Shown piece by piece: positions 1-7,698 of a stretch of 64,000 nt of DNA (position 1 is its first letter; each line of letters begins with the position of its first letter). Below the pieces are notes generated by a model, which was not told where the DNA came from, did no database searches, and saw only the letters and a list, made by a program, of their open reading frames with translations. The stretch is taken from positions 334,158 through 398,157 of the forward strand of contig NZ_SGWZ01000004.1 in NCBI RefSeq assembly GCF_004216755.1, written 5' to 3'. A program made the translations under genes and the position numbers. The DNA is from Kerstersia gyiorum (GTDB lineage: Bacteria; Pseudomonadota; Gammaproteobacteria; Burkholderiales; Burkholderiaceae_B).

Positions 1-1
1 G

Positions 2-307
2 CCGCTGGGGCGTTATACCTTGTCTGAAGCGCTCAGCGATGCGGGTGGTCTGAACCAGACCACTTCCAATGCGGCGCAGGTGTATGTGTTGCGCGGTACG
101 GATACCGGCCGTCCGCAGATATGGCATCTGAATGCCAAGGCGCCAGATGCTCTGATTCTGGCGGATAGTTTCGAATTGAAACCACGCGATGTAGTGTTTG
201 TTGACCCGGCAGCAGTCACGCGCTGGTCTCGTGTGCTGAATCAGATTCTGCCCACGTCTACCTTCCTGGTGACGGGCGCAAAAAATATCAATGACATCAG
301 CAATTAA
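2..307 (+). CDS. Polysaccharide export protein (Wza-like), C-terminal fragment
   Basis: The reading frame is open from the first bases of the window and stops at 305-307, so the 5' end lies outside. The visible part, about 101 residues, includes SLBB/Wza-like stretches such as SEALSDAGGLN and the ending LPTSTFLVTGAKNINDI, which fits the C-terminal region of outer-membrane polysaccharide exporters of the Wza/KpsD family. Those proteins form the octameric channel that passes polysaccharide across the outer membrane and work with a Wzc-type inner-membrane protein. Such a gene starts 22 bases downstream, which supports both the assignment and an operon. No signal peptide or lipobox can be judged here because the N-terminus is missing. 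Confidence 0.8.
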   Translation, partial: PLGRYTLSEALSDAGGLNQTTSNAAQVYVLRGTDTGRPQIWHLNAKAPDALILADSFELKPRDVVFVDPAAVTRWSRVLNQILPTSTFLVTGAKNINDISN

Positions 308-329
308 TTTTCCAGCCTAGACGTTTCCA

Positions 330-2561
330 ATGACTGACTCAAAAAATGTTCGTACCGATGTCGGCGGTTCCGATGAAATCAGCCTGGGTGAGATTTTTAA
401 TGCGCTGTTGCAGCGTTGGGTCTTGATTGCCAGTATTTTTGTTGCAGTGCTTGTCATCGGCGTGGCTTATGCGCTTTTGGCCAGGCCGGTCTACCAGGCA
501 GACGCGCTGATTCAGGTGGAAGACCAAAAGGGCTCGGCGCTTAGCGGGCTGTCTCAACTGTCGGAGTTTATCGGTGTTCAGCAGAGCTCCGTGTCCGGAG
601 AGCTCGAAATTCTGCGCTCTCGTGAAGTATTGATGAAGGCGGTGCAGGGGACGCGTGCGGATTTGCTGGTCGAGGTGGATAACCGGTTTCCCTTGATTGG
701 TGAATGGTTTGCGCGACGCTACTCTGATGATGGCGTGGCTGCGCCTAAATTGGGTTTAAGCGGCTATGCCTGGGGGGGAGAGCAGATAGATGTCGCAGAA
801 TTCAATGTTCCTTCGGGGGCTTGGGAACAGCCTTTTTTTGTTATCGCCTCAGAGAATGGCTTTACCTTGGTTGATGAGGAAGGCAATGGGCTGGCAGAAG
901 GTGCAGTGGGCGAGCGAGTTAATTTTTCCATTAATGGCCAGGATGCGACGCTTGCGCTGAAAGTGCTGCAGGCTCGTCCTGGAACTAGGTTTCTAGTACA
1001 GAAAAATTCTCCTTATGAAACTGCCGAGCAGATACGTCAGCAATTGTCTGCGACCGAAGCCGGCAAGCAAAGCAACGTCATTCGCCTCCGCTACGAAGCC
1101 TACGACCAACAGTTTGCGCAAGACCTGGTCAATGCCATCGCTCGCGCCTATCTTGCCCAGAACGTTGAGCGTCGCAGCGCCGAGGCTCGCAGCAGCTTGC
1201 AGTTCCTGGAAACCCAGTTGCCCGAGCTCAAGCGGACTGTGGATTCCATGGAAGAGTCGCTCAGCAATTACCGCTCCAAGAGTGGCACGATTGCCATTAA
1301 CAAGGAAGCGGAAGGGCTGCTGCAGCAAGCCATCAGCCTGGAAAACAATCGCCTGGAACTGGAACTGAAGCGCGATGAGTTGTTGCAGCGTTTCAAGCCC
1401 GAGCATCCTTCGGTGAAGGCGATTCAGCAGCAGTTGGCTCAAGTGCAACAGGCGAGCAACCGGTTGAACAGCAGTATCGACAAGCTGCCGCAGGCACAAA
1501 AAGATCTGCTGCGCCTGGAACGCGATGCCAAGGTCAACACTGAGCTGTATATTTCCTTGTTGAATAATGCTCAGGAGTTGAAGATCGCAGAAGCGGGCAC
1601 CGTGGGTAACGTGCGGATCATCGACTTTGCTGTTCCGAATAACAAGCCCGTGGCGCCCAAGAAGGCCTTGATCGTTGCCGTTAGCGCAGTATTGGGTTTG
1701 ATGCTCGGTATCTTCGCTGCCCTGGTCATGCGTTTCCTGCGTCCTGCTATTCAGCGCAGCGAGCAGATCGAACAGGGAACTGGCCTGACGACCTACGTGA
1801 CGGTGCCGGAATCGGATACGCAGCGTCGTTTCCGTATCTCCACCCGGCGTTCGCGCAAGATGTTGCCTGGCGAAGCGGCCGGCGCCAACGTACTGGCTTT
1901 GTCGCAGCCGGATGATCCTGCGGTAGAAAGCCTGCGTTCGCTGCGTACCGGGCTGGCGTTCGCGTTGATGGGCGCGGAAGGCAAGGTACTGGTCATCACT
2001 GGCGCTACGGCTGGGGTGGGCAAGAGCTTTATTTCCACCAACCTGGCAGCGCTGCTGGCGGCGAACGGCAAGCGGGTGCTGTTGGTGGATACCGATTTGC
2101 GCCGTCCGCGTTTGGCGGAGTACTTTGCCTACGAGCGCAAGGAAAATGGCCTGTCTAACGTGCTGGCAGGGACGGCGGAGCTTGATGCTGTCATCCGGCC
2201 GATCGTGCAGAACCTGGATGTGATGCCTGCTGGCTCCACGCCGCCCAACCCCGGTGAGTTGTTGTTGAGCGACCGTTTTGCCGAGATGTTGAAGCAGTTG
2301 GAAGGGCGTTACGACCATATCCTGCTGGATACGCCGCCCATTCTGCCTGTGGCCGATACGCTGGCTGTCATGCAGTACGCCGCTGTTGCCTTCATGGTGG
2401 CTCGCGCGGAGCAAACTACCGTTAACGAGTTGCGTGATGCCATGGCCAAGCTCAACAGCGCAGGCGTGGCCGAGCCGATGAAGGGCGTGATCTTCAATGG
2501 CGTGCGTCGTAACCGGCTGGGTTATGGTTCATCCTACAAGTATTACTATAGTTATAAATAA
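330..2561 (+). CDS. Polysaccharide co-polymerase / bacterial tyrosine autokinase (Wzc/EpsB type)
   Basis: The protein has 743 residues. The N-terminal Wzz domain has a membrane segment near residues 32-52 and a long periplasmic coiled-coil region; a second membrane segment lies near 450-470. The cytoplasmic BY-kinase domain carries Walker A GATAGVGKS (558-566), Walker A' VLLVDTDLRRP (583-593) and Walker B ILLDTPP (664-670). The tail is a tyrosine cluster with Tyr at 732, 736, 738, 739, 740 and 742, the expected autophosphorylation sites. Family members set polysaccharide chain length and cycle between phosphorylated and dephosphorylated states. The matching phosphatase is probably the LMW-PTP at 5898-6419. 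The first ~230 codons look A+T-richer than the rest. No strong Shine-Dalgarno precedes the ATG. Confidence 0.95.
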   Translation: MTDSKNVRTDVGGSDEISLGEIFNALLQRWVLIASIFVAVLVIGVAYALLARPVYQADALIQVEDQKGSALSGLSQLSEFIGVQQSSVSGELEILRSREVLMKAVQGTRADLLVEVDNRFPLIGEWFARRYSDDGVAAPKLGLSGYAWGGEQIDVAEFNVPSGAWEQPFFVIASENGFTLVDEEGNGLAEGAVGERVNFSINGQDATLALKVLQARPGTRFLVQKNSPYETAEQIRQQLSATEAGKQSNVIRLRYEAYDQQFAQDLVNAIARAYLAQNVERRSAEARSSLQFLETQLPELKRTVDSMEESLSNYRSKSGTIAINKEAEGLLQQAISLENNRLELELKRDELLQRFKPEHPSVKAIQQQLAQVQQASNRLNSSIDKLPQAQKDLLRLERDAKVNTELYISLLNNAQELKIAEAGTVGNVRIIDFAVPNNKPVAPKKALIVAVSAVLGLMLGIFAALVMRFLRPAIQRSEQIEQGTGLTTYVTVPESDTQRRFRISTRRSRKMLPGEAAGANVLALSQPDDPAVESLRSLRTGLAFALMGAEGKVLVITGATAGVGKSFISTNLAALLAANGKRVLLVDTDLRRPRLAEYFAYERKENGLSNVLAGTAELDAVIRPIVQNLDVMPAGSTPPNPGELLLSDRFAEMLKQLEGRYDHILLDTPPILPVADTLAVMQYAAVAFMVARAEQTTVNELRDAMAKLNSAGVAEPMKGVIFNGVRRNRLGYGSSYKYYYSYK

Positions 2562-2572
2562 GTAACGATTTT

Positions 2573-2617
2573 CAAGGTGTTGCGATATGTTTGAATGTTT
2601 GACGCACACCTTGTTTT
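2573..2617 (+). terminator. Probable rho-independent terminator after the autokinase gene
   Basis: Arms CAAGGTGT (2573-2580) and ACACCTTG (2606-2613) pair perfectly and extend inward by GCG/CGC past one bulged T. Four T residues follow. The loop is long (about 18 bases), so efficiency may be moderate. It would separate the wza-wzc transcript from the gene at 2696. Confidence 0.6.
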
Positions 2618-2642
2618 CCAATAGGTTTGGGTTGGGGATAGG

Positions 2643-2648
2643 TATAAT
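2643..2648 (+). promoter_or_regulatory. Candidate -10 element (TATAAT) for the 2696 gene
   Basis: A perfect TATAAT lies 48 bases before the ATG at 2696 and just after the probable terminator. No convincing -35 hexamer sits 16-18 bases upstream, so an activator may be needed. A good ribosome site (AAAGGGG) precedes the ATG. Confidence 0.45.
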
Positions 2649-2695
2649 CTCCATTTAGTTGTAAATTTTGGGTTAATTCTTTAAAAGGGGCTCAC

Positions 2696-2962
2696 ATGAA
2701 AGTTCAACAACTGATCGCTTTCGCTGCTGCTGCGATGATCAGCACCGGTGCCATCGCGGCTGAAGGCGCTGCCGGCACCAACGCTGCTGCCAGCACGGCA
2801 ACGACCAGCACTGCTGCTTCCAGCGGCGCTGCTGCTGGCGTGGGCGCGGGTGGTGTCAGCACCGCCGTCATCGGCGCTGGCGTGGCCGTGGTTGCTGGCG
2901 CTGCCATCATCGGTGGCGTTATCTCCTCCAGCACCGAATCGTCGTCGACCAGCCACCACTAA
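2696..2962 (+). CDS. Small Ala/Ser/Thr-rich exported protein, GfcA/YjbE-like
   Basis: The protein has 88 residues. A clear Sec signal peptide (MKVQQLIAFAAAAMISTGAIAA, cut near residue 22) precedes a low-complexity Ala/Thr/Ser stretch, a Gly-rich hydrophobic stretch around residues 46-75 that could be membrane-associating or a glycine zipper, and a Ser/Thr tail ending in two His. This layout matches E. coli GfcA (YmcD) and YjbE, small exported Thr/Ser-rich proteins of unknown function that open the gfc and yjb exopolysaccharide operons. The next gene is a YjbH/GfcD homologue, which supports the link. Start chosen from the strong AAAGGGG site. Such low-complexity proteins align poorly, so the family call rests on architecture and context. 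Confidence 0.7.
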   Translation: MKVQQLIAFAAAAMISTGAIAAEGAAGTNAAASTATTSTAASSGAAAGVGAGGVSTAVIGAGVAVVAGAAIIGGVISSSTESSSTSHH

Positions 2963-3016
2963 TCCAGCTGATAGCCTGTATATGTTTATTGGCTTTTCAG
3001 CCTAGGTGGTATTTCG

Positions 3017-5203
3017 ATGTATGAGCATAAGCCGGGCGGGCTTCCGCCCGTCCGACTTGGCGCTGCGCTTGTGTTGGGGGCAATGGCTGTTATGGCTTCC
3101 CCGGCGCAGGCGCAGCCTGCTTCCAGCGGCCTGACTGGCCTGATCAACATGCCTTCGGGCCGCATGGAGCAGGAAGGTTTATTTACTGCAGGCTACAGCC
3201 GCACTGCGCCGTACAGTGCGCCGTACCTGAATATTCAGATGTTTTCCTGGCTGCAAGTGGCCGGGCGCTATACACGGATCAGCGGCACCAAGGCCCTGAC
3301 TGATGATTACGGCGCAAATAAGGATAAGGCCGCCGCTTTCAAGGTGCGCTTGCTTCCTGAAAACGCCTGGGGCGTGTCCTGGTTGCCCGAAGTTTCTCTG
3401 GGCATGGATGATTTCCATGGCACCAAGCTGTTTCATAACGAATTCATCGCCGCCAGCAAGCGTTTCCAATTGTGGAACCTTGGTGATGCCGACGTAACGG
3501 TTGGTTATGGCCGCAAGCGCATTGATGGCGCTTTCGGTGGCGTGCGCTTCACGCCCAGCGCCTTGCCTTCCTGGAGCGTGGTTGCTGAATATGATGCGAC
3601 CAATTTCCAGAAAGACAATAGCGTAGAGATTACCGGCGTGAATGAGCGCCGGACCGGTAATGTGCATGCCGCGCTGGAGTACCGCTGGGGCGGGTTCTCG
3701 GTGCGTGCTGGCCGTGAGCACGGCAATACCGCTTTCAATCTTGCGGTCAGCATTCCGCTGCAGCAGCGTGACCTGATTCCCAAGATGGACGAAACCGGGC
3801 CGTTTAATGATGGCAATTGGTTCCTGGGGGAACCGCGCCCGACTGCCCTGCAATGGGAGCAGGACCGCTCTTATCGTCAGGGGATGCTGCGCAGCCTGCA
3901 TGAAGAAGGCCTGCGCGATGTGCGTGTCGCTTATGTCGATGGCGTGATGTCGCTGTCCATTTCCGGTTCGCGCCACCTGCATCCGTCGCGTGCGGCTGGC
4001 CGTGCCGCACGTATCGCGATGGCCTATGCGCCGATTGAAACCAGCACGCTGGAGATTACCTGGGAAGCCCTGGACCTGCAGGGCCTGACCTGGACGTTCT
4101 ACAACGTGCCGATGTTGTCCCGTTACTTCGCCGGTACTGCCACTCGCAAGGATCTGCGCAACAGCGTGCGTATTACCTACGCGGACCCAGATGGCAGGAC
4201 GGCCGCCAGCCAGCATAATGACCTGGATGCCGTGCTGGACGCTGCCGCATTGACGGATGGCGGTTATACGGGCGGCATGGGCGGAAGCCCGTTCGCCTGG
4301 AGCTTCGGTACCCACGGGCAAACGACCCTGTCCTTGTCGCCATATATCAGTTCGTACTTGAACGATCCCAGTGGCGCATTCAAGTACGACATAGGACTGA
4401 TTGCCGATGCGCGGGCACACTTGGCGCGTGGCTGGTGGCTGGATGGCGCCATCAAGGGTTCGGTGTTCGAGAACGTCAGTGACGTTACCCAGCCGTCGAA
4501 CTCTTTGCTGCCCCATGTGCGTTCGGATCTGGCCGAGTACCGTCAGGCTTCCCGGGTGAAGTTGTCCAAGCTGTTGGTGAACAAGTATTGGCAACCGGCC
4601 GAGCGCGTCTATCTGCGCGCCTCCGGCGGTTTGTACGAAGAAATGTACGGCGGTGCAGGGGGCCAGGCCCTCTACCTGGGGCGCGATGGCAATTGGGGCG
4701 CCGATCTGGCGGTCGATTTCCTGAAGCAGCGTAACTTCAAGGGCACCGGTTTCATGGATTACCGTACGCATACGGTCATCGGTTCCTTGCATTACCGCCT
4801 GCCATTGGTGCCGGATACCACGGCAACGATTCGTGCGGGCCGTTTCCTGGCCGGCGACCGTGGCGCCCGCTTTGAGATCAAGCGCACATTCCGCTCCGGC
4901 GTGGAGCTGGGGCTCTGGTATACGCGCACCAACGGCGATGACATCACGTCGCCGGGCAGTCCGGGCAACCCGTACTACGACAAGGGCGTATTCATGCGCA
5001 TTCCGCTGGCGACGCTTTCTACTCGGGACAATGGTTCCGTGGTGCATATGTCGCTTTCGCCGTGGAACCGGGACGTTGGGCAGATGGTGCAGTCGCCGGG
5101 CGACCTGTACCAGATGGCCGAGCAGCATTGGTTGCAGAATGCGCTGGATGGCGACGGCTTGCGTAGCTTCGGTGATGTGTATGGTGAGGAGGACCAGCCA
5201 TGA
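3017..5203 (+). CDS. YjbH/GfcD-like outer-membrane exopolysaccharide protein
   Basis: The protein has 728 residues. A signal peptide ends at MASPAQAQ (about residue 33), followed by the conserved opening of the YjbH family (SGLTGLINMPSGRMEQEG) and a long stretch with alternating aromatic and polar residues typical of outer-membrane beta-barrels. In E. coli, YjbH and GfcD are encoded in exopolysaccharide and group 4 capsule operons and are thought to act at the outer membrane during polysaccharide secretion; the exact role is not settled. It follows the GfcA-like gene by 54 bases and overlaps the MORN gene by 4 bases (ATGA), implying translational coupling. GfcB/YjbF- and GfcC/YjbG-type genes, present in the E. 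coli operons, are not found here. Confidence 0.85.
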   Translation: MYEHKPGGLPPVRLGAALVLGAMAVMASPAQAQPASSGLTGLINMPSGRMEQEGLFTAGYSRTAPYSAPYLNIQMFSWLQVAGRYTRISGTKALTDDYGANKDKAAAFKVRLLPENAWGVSWLPEVSLGMDDFHGTKLFHNEFIAASKRFQLWNLGDADVTVGYGRKRIDGAFGGVRFTPSALPSWSVVAEYDATNFQKDNSVEITGVNERRTGNVHAALEYRWGGFSVRAGREHGNTAFNLAVSIPLQQRDLIPKMDETGPFNDGNWFLGEPRPTALQWEQDRSYRQGMLRSLHEEGLRDVRVAYVDGVMSLSISGSRHLHPSRAAGRAARIAMAYAPIETSTLEITWEALDLQGLTWTFYNVPMLSRYFAGTATRKDLRNSVRITYADPDGRTAASQHNDLDAVLDAAALTDGGYTGGMGGSPFAWSFGTHGQTTLSLSPYISSYLNDPSGAFKYDIGLIADARAHLARGWWLDGAIKGSVFENVSDVTQPSNSLLPHVRSDLAEYRQASRVKLSKLLVNKYWQPAERVYLRASGGLYEEMYGGAGGQALYLGRDGNWGADLAVDFLKQRNFKGTGFMDYRTHTVIGSLHYRLPLVPDTTATIRAGRFLAGDRGARFEIKRTFRSGVELGLWYTRTNGDDITSPGSPGNPYYDKGVFMRIPLATLSTRDNGSVVHMSLSPWNRDVGQMVQSPGDLYQMAEQHWLQNALDGDGLRSFGDVYGEEDQP

Positions 5204-5913
5204 CAAAACCAGGGCTGGCGGCCGGCCTGATTGGCGGGTTGCTGTTCGTTGTGTCCGGGGCGGCCTGGGCCTCAGACGAATCGGATTGTTGGGTGGCCGA
5301 CGAGACGCTGCGTGGGCATTTCCAGGGCATGTGCGTGAATGGCAAGGCCCAGGGCGAAGGCCGGGCCTGGAAGACCGGCGGCGCCTATTACGAAGGAACG
5401 TTCGAGCAGGGCATGCGTGACGGCAAGGGCGTGCATGTCTACCCCAATGGGGACACGTATTCCGGCGAATGGTCGCAAGACCGGCGCGAGGGTACTGGCC
5501 GCTATGCCTATGGAGACCAATCCCCGTGGCGCGGCGACGTGTATTTCGGCGGCTGGCGCAATGATATGCGCCAGGGCCAAGGTACCTATGTTTTCTGGCC
5601 CTCCGGCGAGCGCTTTGTGGCGCAATGGCATGAGAACGCAACGGATACGCCTGCCGGGCCGACCATGACGCGGCGCAAGCAGGCGGTGGCAAGCCTGGCG
5701 CCTATTGTTGGCAAGCCGGGGACGGAAGTGTGTTCGATTTCGACCGAAGGCGCGGCGGTGGACCAATTGGCGCACGGCATCGTGCGCGACGTGGTAGACG
5801 ACCGCCTATTGGTGGAAATCCGGGAGGAAGCCGTGCTCGCCGCCAGCAAGAAGCCTGGATTGAACCCTCGTTGGGAAATTTTGACTGATTGGATGTTATG
5901 TCCCCGCAAATGA
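5200..5913 (+). CDS. Exported MORN-repeat protein
   Basis: The protein has 237 residues. A signal peptide (cleavage after AAWA, about residue 24) is followed by at least four MORN-type repeats between roughly residues 40 and 145, recognisable as YYEGTFEQGMRDGKG, YSGEWSQDRREGTG, GGWRNDMRQGQGTY and similar. MORN repeats form an extended beta-hairpin meander used for protein or membrane contact. The remaining C-terminal part (about 150-237) matches nothing I recognise. The gene starts within the stop codon of the YjbH-like gene and runs into the start of the phosphatase gene, so the three are very probably co-translated. A role as an envelope scaffold for polysaccharide export is inference from position only. 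Confidence 0.8.
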   Translation: MTKPGLAAGLIGGLLFVVSGAAWASDESDCWVADETLRGHFQGMCVNGKAQGEGRAWKTGGAYYEGTFEQGMRDGKGVHVYPNGDTYSGEWSQDRREGTGRYAYGDQSPWRGDVYFGGWRNDMRQGQGTYVFWPSGERFVAQWHENATDTPAGPTMTRRKQAVASLAPIVGKPGTEVCSISTEGAAVDQLAHGIVRDVVDDRLLVEIREEAVLAASKKPGLNPRWEILTDWMLCPRK

Positions 5914-6419
5914 ATTCTGTTGCTGGCTCGAAAGCAGCTGCCGTGGCAACACCGCAGCTGCTCGTGATGTGTACGGGTAATGTCTGTCGCAGCCCCATTG
6001 GGGAAGTCATGCTGCGTCATCATTTGGCCTTGGCAGGTGCCGATGCCGAGGTGTTTTCTCGTGGGCTGGGTGCGCCGGCAGGCCGTGCGCCGCATCCGTT
6101 TGCGGTGCAAGTGTCGGATGCGCATGGCGTGTCGATTCCCGAGGACAAACGCGCAGCGCAAGTCAACGATATCGACCTGCGCATGGCAGTGGCTGTCCTG
6201 GTGATGGATAACGGCCATCGCCATGAAATTCAACGGCGTTATCCCTTCGCCAGTGGCAAGACCTTCCTGATGGGGCATTGGCAGGGTAACAAGGAAATCG
6301 AGGACCCCATCCATTCTCCGGTGGAAGCGTTCGAGCAATGCTGGGTGGATATTGACGAGGGTTGCCGCAGCTGGGTAGAAAAGCTGCTGGAAATGGGCCT
6401 GATCAAGCGCAAGGCTTGA
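5898..6419 (+). CDS. Low-molecular-weight protein-tyrosine phosphatase (Wzb/Etp-like)
   Basis: The protein has 173 residues from ATG 5898. The P-loop MCTGNVCRSP holds the nucleophile Cys25 and Arg31 (CX5R), and the general acid is probably Asp136 in IEDPI; most relatives have DPY here. The family removes phosphate from the tyrosine tail of Wzc-type kinases, and such a kinase is encoded at 330-2561. The N-terminus is about 18 residues longer than in E. coli Wzb. Another start at ATG 5910 would give an ATGA overlap with the MORN gene like the one upstream; TTG 5889 is also possible. Separation of the phosphatase from wza-wzc by the YjbH-MORN genes is unlike the usual wza-wzb-wzc order. Confidence 0.9.
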   Translation: MSPQMNSVAGSKAAAVATPQLLVMCTGNVCRSPIGEVMLRHHLALAGADAEVFSRGLGAPAGRAPHPFAVQVSDAHGVSIPEDKRAAQVNDIDLRMAVAVLVMDNGHRHEIQRRYPFASGKTFLMGHWQGNKEIEDPIHSPVEAFEQCWVDIDEGCRSWVEKLLEMGLIKRKA

Positions 6420-6513
6420 GGCGAGCACTTGCACGAGCGAACACCGCCGAGCACGGCGTTGATGCATAGCATGCTGCGCCTGTCGATGTACCAGTAGGGC
6501 TGGGATGAATGAT

Positions 6514-6569
6514 GCCCCGGGCAAGTAGCGTGTTGGATTTGATCGCGCTCATGGCCGGGGCTATTTTTT
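6514..6569 (+). terminator. Probable terminator ending the polysaccharide cassette
   Basis: Arms GCCCCGG (6514-6520) and CCGGGGC (6555-6561), with a further inner AGCG/CGCT pairing, are followed by TATTTTTT. It lies in the 386-base gap between the phosphatase gene and galU, in which I see no other gene. Confidence 0.6.
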
Positions 6570-6604
6570 GCTCGACGGAATGTATCCCAATATGTCGAAA
6601 TGCC

Positions 6605-6610
6605 TATAAT
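6605..6610 (+). promoter_or_regulatory. Candidate -10 element upstream of galU
   Basis: A perfect TATAAT lies about 195 bases before the galU start, just past the probable terminator. No good -35 hexamer is visible at the right distance. The long untranslated leader from here to 6806 is otherwise featureless to me. Confidence 0.35.
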
Positions 6611-6805
6611 TAATGATGATTTTTCTGGGTGTTTCCGGCCCGTAATGGGGAATCTGGTACAAAAGCGTAGATGACCGGGCAGGACGACGCGCCCTTGGTG
6701 ATAAGGGATTGATGCAAACTCCCTCTACGTGGTGGGCTGCTTGCGGATATGTTTCCCGCATATGCCCCAAAATCCCCGGTTTTCCCGAATTCGATTGGAG
6801 TAAAT

Positions 6806-7690
6806 GTGAAAGTTACCAAAGCCGTTTTGCCCGTTGCGGGCCTGGGTACCCGTTTCTTGCCGGCCAGCAAGGCCATTCCCAAGGAAATGGTGACCGTGGT
6901 GGACAAGCCCGTCATCCAGTATGTTGTGGAAGAGGCGCTGGCTGCGGGGATAGATGAGATCGTGCTGGTGACCCATGCCAGCAAGCGCGCGATCGAAGAC
7001 CATTTCGATACGAATTACGAGCTCGAGGCCGAACTTGAACGGCGCGGCAAGCAGGAGCTGCTGCAAGTCCTGCGCGATATCGCGCCTGCGCGCCTGAAAG
7101 TATCGGCGGTGCGCCAGGGCCGCGCCCTGGGCCTGGGGCATGCGGTTGGCCGCGCCCGTGAAATAGTCGGTGATGCGCCGTTCGCCGTGATGCTGCCTGA
7201 CGTACTGGTGCCGCATGATGGCCAGCCTGATCTGGCCGGGATGGTGACGCGCTATGCGGCTGGCGGGAACGCGCAAATTCTGGTCGAACCGGTGCCGGAA
7301 GAGCTGGCGCACCAGTACGGTGTAGTAGACCTGGGCGGCGCGAAACTGCAGGCAGGTGATGCCGCGGTGATCCGCCAGGTCGTGGAAAAGCCGCCACGTG
7401 GCCAGGCGCCGTCCAACCTGGCAATTGTTGGGCGTTACGTGTTGCCGCCCCGGATTTTCGAACTGTTGGAACAGACGAAGCCAGGCGCAGGCGGCGAAAT
7501 CCAGCTGACCGACGCTATTGCCGCGCTGATGCGCGAGCAGGGCACCGAGGCCTGGCATATCAGTGGCCGCTCTTTCGATTGCGGCAGCAAGATCGGCTAT
7601 CTGGAAGCGACGCTGGCCTATGCGTTGCGCCACCGGCAATTGGGCAATGAGTTTCGTGGCCTGCTGGCCCAGTATTCCAAGCAAGGCTGA
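6806..7690 (+). CDS. galU: UTP-glucose-1-phosphate uridylyltransferase
   Basis: The enzyme makes UDP-glucose from UTP and glucose 1-phosphate, a precursor for surface polysaccharides. The protein has 294 residues, the usual family length. The nucleotide-binding opening KAVLPVAGLGTRFLPASKAI is close to the GalU signature, followed by PKEMVTVVDKPVIQYVVEEA with the substrate-binding Lys and Glu. The start is set at GTG 6806 because GGAG lies five bases upstream and the protein then begins exactly where GalU proteins do; longer in-frame starts add an unrelated N-terminus. The Ugd-like gene starts eight bases downstream, so the two are probably one transcript. Confidence 0.95.
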   Translation: MKVTKAVLPVAGLGTRFLPASKAIPKEMVTVVDKPVIQYVVEEALAAGIDEIVLVTHASKRAIEDHFDTNYELEAELERRGKQELLQVLRDIAPARLKVSAVRQGRALGLGHAVGRAREIVGDAPFAVMLPDVLVPHDGQPDLAGMVTRYAAGGNAQILVEPVPEELAHQYGVVDLGGAKLQAGDAAVIRQVVEKPPRGQAPSNLAIVGRYVLPPRIFELLEQTKPGAGGEIQLTDAIAALMREQGTEAWHISGRSFDCGSKIGYLEATLAYALRHRQLGNEFRGLLAQYSKQG

Positions 7691-7698
7691 TTGCGACC

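Noticed and set aside
993..2414. Long minus-strand open frame (473 codons) inside the autokinase gene
   Set aside because: It is the antisense shadow of a clearly homologous protein; its translation is rich in Gln, His and Arg with no domain, as expected from G+C-rich coding DNA.
3179..5692. 837-codon minus-strand open frame across the YjbH and MORN genes
   Set aside because: It spans two genes with strong homology on the other strand and has no recognisable domain; low stop density comes from codon bias.
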